From positions 248,001 through 312,000 of the forward strand of contig NZ_CP028924.1 of the NCBI RefSeq assembly GCF_003061515.1: 64,000 nucleotides of DNA, read 5' to 3'. Both the position numbers and the translations under genes were made by a program. Positions 55,991-64,000 of this stretch are shown here, in pieces. The notes under the pieces are model-generated. The model worked only from the letters and a program-made list of their open reading frames with translations. It searched no databases and was not told where the DNA came from. Every line of letters begins with the position of its first letter. Position 1 is the stretch's first letter. This stretch comes from Colwellia sp. Arc7-D (lineage in GTDB: Bacteria; Pseudomonadota; Gammaproteobacteria; Enterobacterales; Alteromonadaceae).

Positions 55991-57532
55991 TTAAGTCAGC
56001 GTTAATAAGTTATGTCCTGTCATTTCTTCAGGTTGAGGCATATCCATCAATGATAAAATTGTCGGTGCAATATCACTAAGTGCGCCTGATTTTGCCATTG
56101 CTGCTTTTCGGCCAAAATATATTAAAGGTACAGGTTCACAAGTATGGGCGGTATGTGCCTGTCCTGATTCGTTATCTAGCATTTGTTCAGCATTGCCGTG
56201 ATCGGCGGTAATTAAGCACTCGCTACCTGTTTTTTCTAACGCGGTAACAATGCGGCCTATACATCTGTCAACCGCTTCACAAGCTTTTACGGCAGCATCA
56301 AAGTCACCGGTATGACCAACCATATCACCATTAGGGTAATTACAAACAATAAAGTCGTGATCGCCGCTTTCAATAGCTGCTACTAATTTATCAGTTAATA
56401 GGGTGGAATTCATTTCAGGCTGCAAATCGTAAGTAGCCACTTGTGGTGATGGCACTAATATTCGTTCTTCACCTTTGAAGGTATCTTCTTTACCGCCACT
56501 GAAGAAAAAGGTGACGTGGGCGTATTTTTCAGTTTCTGAAATGCGCAGTTGCGTTTTGTTATGTTTTTCTAGCCATTCACCTAAAACGTTGTGAAGCTCG
56601 ACTTTTGGAAAAGCAGATGGAGCATCAATATCAGCAGCGTACTCGGTTAACATCACAAAGCTGCCAAGTTTAGGTTGTTGCTGGCGTTTAAAACCTGTGA
56701 ACGTTGGTTCGGTAAAACAACGGGTGAATTGACGTGCGCGGTCGGCTCGAAAATTCATAAAGATCATGGCATCGCCATCTTCTACTTGAATGACATTACC
56801 TTCGGCATTGGTAATGGCTGAAGCTTTGACAAATTCGTCATTTTCGTCACGCTCGTAAGCGGCATGTAAAGCGTCAGTTGCTTTACTGTATTGGTATTCA
56901 GCTTGTCCTGAAACCATTAAATTATAAGCTGATTCAACGCGATCCCAGCGCTGATCTCTGTCCATAGCATAATAACGACCAATAACTGAGGCTACTTGGC
57001 CACAGCCTAATGCTGAAAATTTTTCTTGTGCTTTGATAAGTGAGGCTTCTGCACTGCGCGGTGGTGTATCGCGGCCATCTAAAAATGCATGCAAATAAAT
57101 TGCCTTAGCACCTTTTTCTGCAGCCATTTCTAACATGGCAAAAATATGATCTTCATGACTATGAACGCCGCCTGGAGAGAGCAAACCAAAAACGTGAATT
57201 GCTTTATTGTTACTTACGGCATTTTCAACTGCACTCGCTAACGTTGGGTTTTGTTGAAATTCTTTATCTTTAATTGCTTTAGTAATTCGAGTGAAGTCTT
57301 GATAAACAATACGCCCAGCGCCTAAATTGACATGTCCAACTTCAGAGTTGCCCATTTGTCCGTCTGGTAAACCTACCGCCATGCCAGAGGTTTCTATCAA
57401 CATATTGGGCTTGTTAGCTATTAAGTTGTCTAATACTGGGGTGTTGGCATGAAAAATAGCATTTGATTCTGTGTTTTCTCTATATCCCCAACCATCTAGA
57501 ATAATAAGAACAGTAGACTTCTTGTTTGGCAT
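55991..57532 (-). CDS. gpmI: 2,3-bisphosphoglycerate-independent phosphoglycerate mutase
   Basis: Glycolytic enzyme interconverting 3- and 2-phosphoglycerate with two Mn ions; 513 residues. The catalytic Ser-63 lies in [17 protein letters not shown], the first metal site is LDGWGYR, and HGNAEQM and AHTCEPVP complete the metal ligands. The frame is open 54 codons further upstream (to 57694), but the ribosome-binding site AGGAAG lies directly before ATG 57532 and [16 protein letters not shown] is the family start, so the shorter form is right. First gene of gpmI-envC-yibQ. Confidence 0.96.
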   Translation of the reverse strand: MPNKKSTVLIILDGWGYRENTESNAIFHANTPVLDNLIANKPNMLIETSGMAVGLPDGQMGNSEVGHVNLGAGRIVYQDFTRITKAIKDKEFQQNPTLASAVENAVSNNKAIHVFGLLSPGGVHSHEDHIFAMLEMAAEKGAKAIYLHAFLDGRDTPPRSAEASLIKAQEKFSALGCGQVASVIGRYYAMDRDQRWDRVESAYNLMVSGQAEYQYSKATDALHAAYERDENDEFVKASAITNAEGNVIQVEDGDAMIFMNFRADRARQFTRCFTEPTFTGFKRQQQPKLGSFVMLTEYAADIDAPSAFPKVELHNVLGEWLEKHNKTQLRISETEKYAHVTFFFSGGKEDTFKGEERILVPSPQVATYDLQPEMNSTLLTDKLVAAIESGDHDFIVCNYPNGDMVGHTGDFDAAVKACEAVDRCIGRIVTALEKTGSECLITADHGNAEQMLDNESGQAHTAHTCEPVPLIYFGRKAAMAKSGALSDIAPTILSLMDMPQPEEMTGHNLLTLT

Positions 57533-57796
57533 TATGACTTCCTTTATACGAGCAAAGATAGATAAAAGTAATACGAGCGATAGATCATTGAAAATAATTT
57601 TCAGCAGCAGTATATCAAGACACGATGTGAATATCTTCTGTCTGTTTAGACAAAATGTTTCAGTTTTAAGATCAAAAACCAATGATATATGCAAAGTTAT
57701 TTCATTATTGTGTTTTTGTATGAAAAGTTCAGTTTGGGTTTAGTTTATTAGCCTGTATACTGTGGAAAATTTTTAGTTAATTAGAATGTAAAACTT

Positions 57797-58222
57797 ATGG
57801 ATCAACTTATTACTTTCGCAATGAGCCAGCCTTTACTTAGTGGAGCTTGGTTGGTTATTGTTTTAATGATTATTGTCATTACTATCAAAATTCAAATGTC
57901 ACCTATTAAGCAATTAAGTACGCAACAAATGACTTTTTTAATTAATAGAGAGTCGGGTGTTGTGGTTGATAGCCGTAGTGAAAAAGACTTTAAAGCCGGA
58001 CATATTGTTGATGCAGTGCATCTTGGCAATGAAAAAGTCAGTAAAAATGACTTCACTAGTCTTGAAAAACACAAAGATAAACCCATTATTGTAGTATGTA
58101 GTGCTGGTCTTAGTGCAAGTAAAGTGGCTAATCAGCTAGCAAAAGCGGGTTTCACTAAAGTGAGTATTCTTAAAGGTGGAATGAGTGCTTGGTTAAGTGC
58201 AGGTTTACCTGTAACTAAGTAA
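57797..58222 (+). CDS. Membrane-anchored rhodanese-like protein
   Basis: 141 residues: one N-terminal TM (about 14-33) and a rhodanese domain with active-site Cys-101 in VVCSAGLSASK; GVVVDSRSEKDFKAGHI is the other signature. Related to the E. coli YibN family, which sits in the same position between gpmI and grxC. Likely sulphur transfer or a redox role at the inner membrane. It starts 27 bases before grxC. Confidence 0.93.
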   Translation: MDQLITFAMSQPLLSGAWLVIVLMIIVITIKIQMSPIKQLSTQQMTFLINRESGVVVDSRSEKDFKAGHIVDAVHLGNEKVSKNDFTSLEKHKDKPIIVVCSAGLSASKVANQLAKAGFTKVSILKGGMSAWLSAGLPVTK

Positions 58223-58249
58223 TTCACAATAAAACAACGGGTTATCATA

Positions 58250-58507
58250 ATGGCAGTTGATATATATACTAAAGCGACTTGTTTTTATTGCATGAGAGCG
58301 AAAGCTTTATTCGATGATATGAACGTTGCGTACAACGAAATAAAAATAGACGGTGATGCACCACTGCGTGAGAAAATGATTAAACGTAGTCAGGGCGCTT
58401 CAACCGTGCCACAAATATTTATTAACAATAACCATATTGGTGGTTGTGACGATTTATTTGCATTACATGCTCAAGAAAAATTAGCTTCACTTTTGGCCTC
58501 TGCGTAA
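58250..58507 (+). CDS. grxC: Glutaredoxin 3
   Basis: 85-residue glutaredoxin. The active site is Cys-11/Cys-14 in TCFYCMRAK; E. coli Grx3 has CPYC, so the proline is replaced by phenylalanine. The cis-Pro segment STVPQIFINNNHIGGCDD binds glutathione. It lies between the rhodanese and secB genes. Confidence 0.93.
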   Translation: MAVDIYTKATCFYCMRAKALFDDMNVAYNEIKIDGDAPLREKMIKRSQGASTVPQIFINNNHIGGCDDLFALHAQEKLASLLASA

Positions 58508-58572
58508 AAGTGAAAATATCTTAGAATAAAATGCCAATAAATAATGGCGTAAAAATATAAAGGAAGAACAAC

Positions 58573-59082
58573 ATGGCTGACGAAATTCAAAACGGCGCAG
58601 AAGCGACAACTGAGCAACAAGCTCCACAATTTGCTATTCAACGTGTTTATACAAAAGATATCTCATTTGAAACGCCAAATTCTCCAGCAATTTTTCAAAA
58701 AGACTGGAAGCCTGAAGTACAGTTAGATATTGATACTAAGTCGACTAAATTGGGTGATGATACTTATGAAGTAACATTGTCGTTAACTGTTACGGCTAAA
58801 GTTGAAGAGCAAACGGCTTTTCTAGCTGAAGTACAGCAATCAGGTATTTTTACTATTGGTAACTTACCAGAAGCGCAATTAGCCCATACTATTGGCGCAT
58901 TTTGCCCAACAACATTATTCCCATATGCTCGTGAAGCTGTTGCCAACCTAGTTAGTCGTGGTTCATTCCCACAAATTAATTTAGCACCAGTAAACTTTGA
59001 AGCATTATTTGCAAATTATGTACAACAGCGTGCAGCACAAGCAAATGCTGACCAAGCGCCAGCAAGTACAGAAACTCATTAA
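58573..59082 (+). CDS. secB: Protein-export chaperone SecB
   Basis: 169-residue acidic chaperone, a tetramer that delivers unfolded precursors to SecA. The family core is intact: [41 protein letters not shown] and the C-terminal [22 protein letters not shown] lies before ATG. Its stop and the gpsA start are 3 bases apart, the standard secB-gpsA pair. Confidence 0.96.
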   Translation: MADEIQNGAEATTEQQAPQFAIQRVYTKDISFETPNSPAIFQKDWKPEVQLDIDTKSTKLGDDTYEVTLSLTVTAKVEEQTAFLAEVQQSGIFTIGNLPEAQLAHTIGAFCPTTLFPYAREAVANLVSRGSFPQINLAPVNFEALFANYVQQRAAQANADQAPASTETH

Positions 59083-59085
59083 TTT

Positions 59086-60093
59086 ATGAGCCCTGATTCT
59101 GCCGCAATTTCGGTTATTGGCGCTGGCTCTTATGGTACAGCGCTGGCAATATGCTTAGCGCGAAATGGCCATAAAACATTGCTTTGGGGACGTGATGAAA
59201 ATCATGTTTCTGAAATGGCGAGTTCGCGTGCGAATGAAAAATATTTACCGGGAAGTTCTTTTCCTGAAGCATTAGTCGTTACTAATGACTTAGCCAGTGT
59301 GATCGCTGCCAGTAAAAATATTTTATTAGTCGTACCTAGCCATGTTTTTGGTGAAATGCTAACGCAAATCAAACCTTTTCTTAGAAAAGATGCTCGTTTA
59401 GTTTGGGCAACAAAAGGTTTAGAGCACGATACAGGGCGCTTATTGCAAGATGTAGCTCGAGAGATTTTAGGTGATGATATTTCGTTAGCTGTTCTTTCTG
59501 GACCTACCTTTGCTAAAGAAATGGCAGCAGGATTACCTACGGCCATTTCTTTATCTTCAACAGACGATGCTTTCGTTGACGATATATCGAATCTATTACA
59601 CTGTGAACGCACTTTTCGTGTTTACAGTAATAAAGACTTTATTGGCATTCAACTCGGTGGTGCGGTTAAAAACGTTATTGCAATCGGTGCCGGCATGGCT
59701 GATGGCATTGGCTTTGGCGCGAATGCACGTACTGCTTTAATTACCCGTGGTTTGGCCGAAATGACTCGATTAGGTTGTGCACTCAATGCAGAGCCATCAA
59801 CCTTTATGGGCATGGCAGGGTTAGGTGATTTAGTCTTAACGTGTACAGATAACCAATCACGTAATCGTCGCTTTGGCTTAGCCTTAGGTGGCGGCGCGGG
59901 TGTTGAGCAAGCCATTGCTGATATTGGACAAGTGGTTGAAGGTTACCGAAACACTAAAGAAGTTTACATGCTAGCCCAACGAATGGGTGTTGAAATGCCT
60001 ATTGTAGAGCAAGTTTATCAGGTGCTTTATTGTGGCAAAGATGCAAGATTGGCCGCTGCCGATTTATTATCGCGTGACCGTAAATTCGAATAG
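59086..60093 (+). CDS. gpsA: Glycerol-3-phosphate dehydrogenase [NAD(P)+]
   Basis: 335-residue cytoplasmic enzyme that reduces DHAP to sn-glycerol 3-phosphate for phospholipid synthesis. The Rossmann motif is [12 protein letters not shown], the substrate lysine is in [11 protein letters not shown], and [20 protein letters not shown] is the family motif. It is translated with secB and ended by a strong bidirectional hairpin shared with trmL. Confidence 0.96.
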   Translation: MSPDSAAISVIGAGSYGTALAICLARNGHKTLLWGRDENHVSEMASSRANEKYLPGSSFPEALVVTNDLASVIAASKNILLVVPSHVFGEMLTQIKPFLRKDARLVWATKGLEHDTGRLLQDVAREILGDDISLAVLSGPTFAKEMAAGLPTAISLSSTDDAFVDDISNLLHCERTFRVYSNKDFIGIQLGGAVKNVIAIGAGMADGIGFGANARTALITRGLAEMTRLGCALNAEPSTFMGMAGLGDLVLTCTDNQSRNRRFGLALGGGAGVEQAIADIGQVVEGYRNTKEVYMLAQRMGVEMPIVEQVYQVLYCGKDARLAAADLLSRDRKFE

Positions 60094-60111
60094 CGTGCGT
60101 TGCAAGATTAT

Positions 60112-60150
60112 AAAAAAGGCATATAAATCTTAGTTTATATGCCTTTTTTA
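60112..60150. terminator. Bidirectional terminator between gpsA and trmL
   Basis: AAAAAAGGCATATAAA and TTTATATGCCTTTTTT are exact complements around a 6-base loop. T runs exist in both directions, so it ends both convergent transcripts. Confidence 0.95.
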
Positions 60151-60174
60151 TGTACAGGATGTACGGTCAGTCTA

Positions 60175-60639
60175 TTAAACTGAATTTGCAAAGCCTAATT
60201 GACGCCACGCTTCATAAACAATAACAGCGGTTGCGTTTGATAAATTCATACTTCGACTGTCTTTTAACATGGGTATTCTTATTTTATCTTGATCAGGTAT
60301 TTGCTGCCTAACATCTTCAGGCAAACCACCCGTTTCAGAACCAAATAAAAGGTAATCACCTGCCTGAAAGTTTATATCACCATAATAACCGGTAGATTTT
60401 GTGGTTACGGCTAATACGCGCTTAGGTTGTTCAGATTCAATAAAAGATTGATAATTTGCATGACGTTTAAGCGCTGCAAACTCATGATAGTCAAGACCAG
60501 CTCTGCGTAGTTTTTTATCTTCTAGGTCAAAGCCAAGCGGCTCAATAAGATGCAATCTAAAACCTGTATTGGCACATAGACGAATAATATTGCCGGTGTT
60601 GGGTGGAATTTGAGGTTGAAATAAAACGACATCTAACAT
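60175..60639 (-). CDS. trmL: tRNA (cytidine/uridine-34 2'-O)-methyltransferase TrmL
   Basis: 154-residue SPOUT-fold methyltransferase acting on the wobble base of tRNA-Leu. The opening [22 protein letters not shown] is diagnostic; the knot-region motifs [11 protein letters not shown] and [23 protein letters not shown] are in place. Length and order next to gpsA are standard for this group of bacteria. Confidence 0.96.
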   Translation of the reverse strand: MLDVVLFQPQIPPNTGNIIRLCANTGFRLHLIEPLGFDLEDKKLRRAGLDYHEFAALKRHANYQSFIESEQPKRVLAVTTKSTGYYGDINFQAGDYLLFGSETGGLPEDVRQQIPDQDKIRIPMLKDSRSMNLSNATAVIVYEAWRQLGFANSV

Positions 60640-60750
60640 AGCAAGTGCTTAATAAGTTGTATAATTAAATGGTATTATACAGGCCTTAGGGCGAATGCTT
60701 AAGCTTTGCTTTTATAATATTAATTAAACTTTATTCATTAGGAGATTTCA

Positions 60751-61677
60751 GTGCCGGACAACAAGATAGATTCTAACCAATATGCATACTTGGTTAAGTT
60801 GGCTGCTTTTGCCGCCACAGCAACCGCACTGATTCTTGTAGTGCTGAAGCTCTATGCATTCTTTGTTACTGATGCTAGCGCGATGCTGGCCTCTGCTACT
60901 GATTCTATTTTAGATCTATTTGCTTCTATTATGAATGTGGTGATCTTGCGATTCGCTTTAGCACCAGCCGATAAAGAGCATAAATTTGGTCATGGTAAAG
61001 CAGAAAGTTTAGCGGGCTTAGTACAAGCGGCATTTGTTTTAGGATCAGCATTGTTATTGGTATTTAATGGTGTTGATCGCATTATAAATCCACAAGAAGT
61101 GGTGAGAACTGAAGTCGGTATTATTGTTTCGATAATTGCCATTGTTATGACCTTGATGTTAGTGGTACTGCAAAAGTATGTTATTCACCAAACAAAGTCT
61201 GTTGCGATTAGTGCCGATGCTTTGCATTATCAGTCTGACTTAATTCTAAATTTAGGTGTGTTAGCCGCATTGTTTTTAAGCCAAGGTTATTGGTTACAAG
61301 CGGATGGATTTTTTACCGTTGCGGTGGCTATATTTTTGTTAATGGGCGCAGGTAAAATAATTTGGACCAGTGTCCATCAACTGATGGACCATGAGTTAAC
61401 TACAGAAGAGCTGTCGGTTATAAAGAAAATTGTCTTAGCGCATGAAGGTACGCATGGTTTACATGAGTTGAGAACACGACAAGCAGGTCCTGACAGATTT
61501 ATTCAATTCCATTTAGAGCTAGATGGCGAGTTGTCCTTGTTAGAGGCTCATACCATAGGTGAGGCTATTGAACTTGAAATTATAGAGGCGCTAGCACCGT
61601 GTGAAGTGTTTATTCATCATGACCCGTTGTCTGCTGCTAATCATCAAGATAATACCGATGACATTAAACGAATTTAG
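60751..61677 (+). CDS. fieF: Cation-efflux pump FieF (CDF family)
   Basis: 308-residue cation diffusion facilitator exporting Fe(II)/Zn(II). Six TM helices; the TM2 metal-site motif is ATDSILDLFAS, the DKEHKFGHGKAESLAGL signature follows, and TM5 has DALHYQSDL. The C-terminal cytoplasmic domain ends in EVFIHHDP. The start is GTG after AGGAGAT at 60740-60746. Convergent with the PldB-like gene. Confidence 0.94.
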   Translation: MPDNKIDSNQYAYLVKLAAFAATATALILVVLKLYAFFVTDASAMLASATDSILDLFASIMNVVILRFALAPADKEHKFGHGKAESLAGLVQAAFVLGSALLLVFNGVDRIINPQEVVRTEVGIIVSIIAIVMTLMLVVLQKYVIHQTKSVAISADALHYQSDLILNLGVLAALFLSQGYWLQADGFFTVAVAIFLLMGAGKIIWTSVHQLMDHELTTEELSVIKKIVLAHEGTHGLHELRTRQAGPDRFIQFHLELDGELSLLEAHTIGEAIELEIIEALAPCEVFIHHDPLSAANHQDNTDDIKRI

Positions 61678-61689
61678 TTAGCTGAAGTA

Positions 61690-61732
61690 AAAAGGCGTGG
61701 TTAAAGTACTATTGATGTGACTTAAACCACGC
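61690..61732 (-). terminator. Terminator of the PldB-like gene, overlapping its 3' end
   Basis: Arms 61695-61707 and 61720-61732 pair over 13 positions with one mismatch. On the minus strand the stem is followed by TTTTT. The right arm lies in the last codons of the PldB-like gene, so the hairpin spans its stop codon. Confidence 0.75.
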
Positions 61733-62779
61733 AATGGTTTTATCTATTGCTATGTCACGGTATTGGTCTAGTTCAAAATAAAGTTCGTGATAAGCCCCTG
61801 CGATGATTTCAGGTTGACCTTCTGGGCAAGCGCTTTCATTAGCTTTATGCAGTTGCTGGCAAAAATGAAGTTGAGCTTCATTATCTACAATATGTTCACT
61901 GCCCGCTTGTAGCATTTGTATGGGTAGCGATAGTTTATCAATATCAATAAGTAAGTTGTCTGAATTAAGAATAGCTTGCTCCAACCAGTTAAATGTTACC
62001 CCGCCCAATTTTAATTCTGGCTGTGCTTTATATAACGCTTGAAAACGCTCAAAGCGTGGTAAAGAGTGCATTAAGCGATTCTCTTCAAACGTACTTTTAT
62101 TCAAATCGTTTTGGCCAAAAAAATACCATGGAGTGTCTGAAAACCAACGGTTTAAAGTAGCGCCTGTTTTTATCAGTGATGTTGCTAGCCAATTTGGCGT
62201 ACCGCCTCTTGATATAGCTATCATTGGTGAACTTAATGTTAGGGCTTTGATTTTACTTGGATAGAGTTGTAAATATCTTAAAGCAATGGCTCCGCCCATA
62301 GAATGCGCCAACATATAAGCCTGTTTATTATGCTCAGGATATTGTAATGGTAAAACCACGTTAAGTAAGTGGTGCAAATCTTGAGCGTATTGATCAAACT
62401 TATCAATATGACCTTGAAAACGGTTAGGGGTTAAACGTGCAGAAAGCCCTTGTCCACGATGATCTATAATGACGCTGTCGTAACCCTGATTGTCGAGATC
62501 AAACGCTAATTCTTGATATTTAAGATAGCTTTCAGAGCGGCCAGGAACAATAACAATGTAAGGTTTATCAGGCCGTTTAAAATTAGTCGCATAAGCAATA
62601 CTAATATTGTCGTCGGTTGTGAATGCCGCTTGCTGCACTGTTTTCCAAAAAGCTGTAATAGCGGCAACTTTTTTTGGTGTGAGTGCTCGCTTACTTTCTT
62701 CGCTAATTTCATTAGCCATTAATGGAGTTCCTAAAAATAGCCAAAAAAAGACTAATGAATATAGTAATTTAAATTTCAT
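61709..62779 (-). CDS. Secreted alpha/beta hydrolase, lysophospholipase L2 (PldB)-like
   Basis: 356 residues. A signal peptide (1-22, GTPLMANE) is followed by an alpha/beta-hydrolase: VIVPGRSESYLKYQELA, IIDHRGQGLS, nucleophile Ser-160 in LAHSMGGA, and a terminal His in AGAYHELYFE. Layout and length resemble PldB, but the substrate is not proven. Its start overlaps the end of the kinase gene upstream by 11 bases, so it may be co-regulated with the envelope-stress kinase. Confidence 0.9.
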   Translation of the reverse strand: MKFKLLYSLVFFWLFLGTPLMANEISEESKRALTPKKVAAITAFWKTVQQAAFTTDDNISIAYATNFKRPDKPYIVIVPGRSESYLKYQELAFDLDNQGYDSVIIDHRGQGLSARLTPNRFQGHIDKFDQYAQDLHHLLNVVLPLQYPEHNKQAYMLAHSMGGAIALRYLQLYPSKIKALTLSSPMIAISRGGTPNWLATSLIKTGATLNRWFSDTPWYFFGQNDLNKSTFEENRLMHSLPRFERFQALYKAQPELKLGGVTFNWLEQAILNSDNLLIDIDKLSLPIQMLQAGSEHIVDNEAQLHFCQQLHKANESACPEGQPEIIAGAYHELYFELDQYRDIAIDKTIAWFKSHQ

Positions 62780-64000
62780 GTGTATTATTTTTACTGATCA
62801 CTATCGGTAATTCAATGATAACCGTTAAACCATTTTGGTTATTGTTTTGCGCACTTATGATGCCATTATGCGCAACAATGGCTTGCTTTGCTATCGCCAT
62901 GCCTAATCCTGTGCCGCCTGTTGCACGATCACGCGCTTGAGCAACGCGATAAAAAGGTTCAAATAACTTAGGTAAGTCTTCAATGGGAACACCAGTACCC
63001 GTATCAATAATCTCAATAATAAATGACGTGCTTGTTTTAGTTAAGTTAACCGTTACCTGGTGGTTTTTATGGCTATAATTTATCGCGTTAACCAAAATAT
63101 TATTAAGGGCACTAGACAATAAGTTCGGATCGGCTTGCAGTAACGCGGTTCCTTGATAGTCAAAGTGAATATTAATCGATTTCTCATTAGCCATATATTG
63201 CGCATCTTCAATACACAAGATTAAGAGTTGCTTTAGATCTACGGCCATTAACTCCAATTGGCTGATGGTGTTTTCTAACCTTGATAAGGATAATACACTT
63301 GAGATCATTTCATCGAGTCTGGCTATTTCGAGTTCACATCGTTGCAAATGTTTATGTAATAAAGCCTGTGAAATATTGTTTTGCTGGGCAAGACCAAGAG
63401 CGATTTGCAAGCGAGTCATAGGTGAGCGTAGCTCATGCGAAACGTCTGCCATCAAGCGTTGATGCGAGCCAATATTCTGCGCTAGTTTTTCTGCCATTAA
63501 GTTGAAGCTTGCCGCGCAAGCACCAATTTCATCATTACGCTGTGCAATTAAAGGAATGCGAGCATTGAATTCACCATCACCAAAACTTGCCGCTGCTTTT
63601 TGCATGGCAATAAGCGGTTTGGTGAATGATCGTGTTAGTAACCACAGTAAAATAGAGCTAATAAAAATAGGAATAGCTAAACGAAGCCAAGTAGGAATAC
63701 GTTGTATTATGTTGCCAGGTAGGCGTTTTCTGTCGATTGTAGCGAGATAAATTTGATAGGGAGTACCTGCAACATCAACGTTAACTGGTCCGGTCATACG
63801 GTAGAATTCAAACTTAATTGTCGTAAGGTTATCGAGATTATTTTGCGTTAAAAATGTTTGTAAGCTAGCTATTTGCCATTTGTCAGAAGCCAAGACTTCA
63901 TTGGTGTTAGTATTTTTTAACAGTAATTCTCGGCCTGGCTTTCTTGATAACGTTGATAGCAATTTCTCGGTTGTATCTACGGGTGTAAGTGTTAATTTTT
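62769..64000 (-). CDS. cpxA: CpxA-like envelope sensor histidine kinase (partial)
   Basis: The frame is open at the right edge of the window, so the N-terminal part is missing; at least 410 residues are seen. There is a periplasmic segment, a TM (LAIPIFISSILLWLLTRSF), a HAMP domain with MQKAAASFGDGEFNARI, then the H-box QRLMADVSHELRSPMTRLQ, N-box LLSSALNNILVNAINYS, and G-boxes DTGTGVP and GGTGLGMAIAK. The H-box context is close to CpxA of Vibrio and E. coli. The TTG at 63962 is not the start. The usual partner cpxR would lie beyond the window. Confidence 0.88.
   Translation of the reverse strand, partial: KLTLTPVDTTEKLLSTLSRKPGRELLLKNTNTNEVLASDKWQIASLQTFLTQNNLDNLTTIKFEFYRMTGPVNVDVAGTPYQIYLATIDRKRLPGNIIQRIPTWLRLAIPIFISSILLWLLTRSFTKPLIAMQKAAASFGDGEFNARIPLIAQRNDEIGACAASFNLMAEKLAQNIGSHQRLMADVSHELRSPMTRLQIALGLAQQNNISQALLHKHLQRCELEIARLDEMISSVLSLSRLENTISQLELMAVDLKQLLILCIEDAQYMANEKSINIHFDYQGTALLQADPNLLSSALNNILVNAINYSHKNHQVTVNLTKTSTSFIIEIIDTGTGVPIEDLPKLFEPFYRVAQARDRATGGTGLGMAIAKQAIVAHNGIISAQNNNQNGLTVIIELPIVISKNNTHEI

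Noticed and set aside
57533..57694. 54-codon N-terminal extension of gpmI
   Set aside because: The frame is open, but the ribosome-binding site AGGAAG and the conserved family start are at 57532. The extension is hydrophobic, without support as part of the enzyme.

Overview
The window looks like chromosomal DNA of a marine gammaproteobacterium of the Alteromonadales, most like Colwellia and its relatives (Colwelliaceae). The evidence is the str operon proteins, the AT-rich coding style, and the neighbourhood envC / gpmI / rhodanese / grxC / secB / gpsA / trmL. Taxonomy is inferred from family resemblance only; no search was run.

Layout. (1) 1-5.5 kb: end of rpoC, then rpsL, rpsG, fusA and tuf, with several strong inverted repeats in the gaps and a decayed copy of the tuf 3' end and terminator just after tuf. 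(2) 5.69-5.83 kb: an unannotated-looking stretch with hairpins that expose GGA triplets and a terminator, which I read as a CsrB/RsmY-type CsrA-sequestering small RNA; then tRNA-Arg(CCG) on the minus strand. (3) 6.4-13.9 kb: an RND pump pair running directly into PrsK/PrsR, the two-component system of XrtA/PEP-CTERM exopolysaccharide loci. (4) 13.9-52 kb: a large exopolysaccharide (EPS) locus. Its conserved XrtA-type core (AAA ATPase, outer-membrane barrel, tyrosine autokinase, chain-length protein, Wza-like lipoprotein, initiating sugar transferase) is followed by an eight-gene minus-strand operon of glycosyltransferases, deacetylases and a CapK-like enzyme. A variable, partly damaged middle then holds a second Wzz protein fused to a tyrosine-recombinase-like domain, a duplicated glycosyltransferase, pyruvyl transferases, an O-acyltransferase, a Wzy/ligase, a frameshifted Wzx, a dTDP-3-amino-sugar set (FdtA/C/B) and more glycosyltransferases. 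The locus ends in a deletion scar and an exosortase-associated acyltransferase. (5) 52-64 kb: patatin, S1C protease, YibQ-like deacetylase, envC, gpmI, rhodanese, grxC, secB, gpsA, trmL, fieF, a PldB-like lipase and a CpxA-like kinase cut by the window end.

How it works together. PrsK/PrsR probably switch on EPS genes through sigma-54. Sugar transferase and glycosyltransferases build a lipid-linked repeat, modified by acyl, pyruvyl, amino-acyl or deacetyl groups. A flippase and polymerase export and polymerise it, chain-length protein plus BY-kinase control it, and the Wza-like lipoprotein and barrel secrete it. No exosortase and no PEP-CTERM substrate is visible, and the only recognisable Wzx carries a frameshift, so the system here may be reduced, or some frames may be assembly errors.

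Most notable: the Wzz-recombinase-fold fusion (30985-32955) bracketed by 0.89-kb direct repeats; the candidate CsrA-binding RNA; the EEP/ThiF deletion scar; the tuf relic; and a str-operon EF-G whose domain IV reads like the Thermus/second-copy type rather than the E. coli type.
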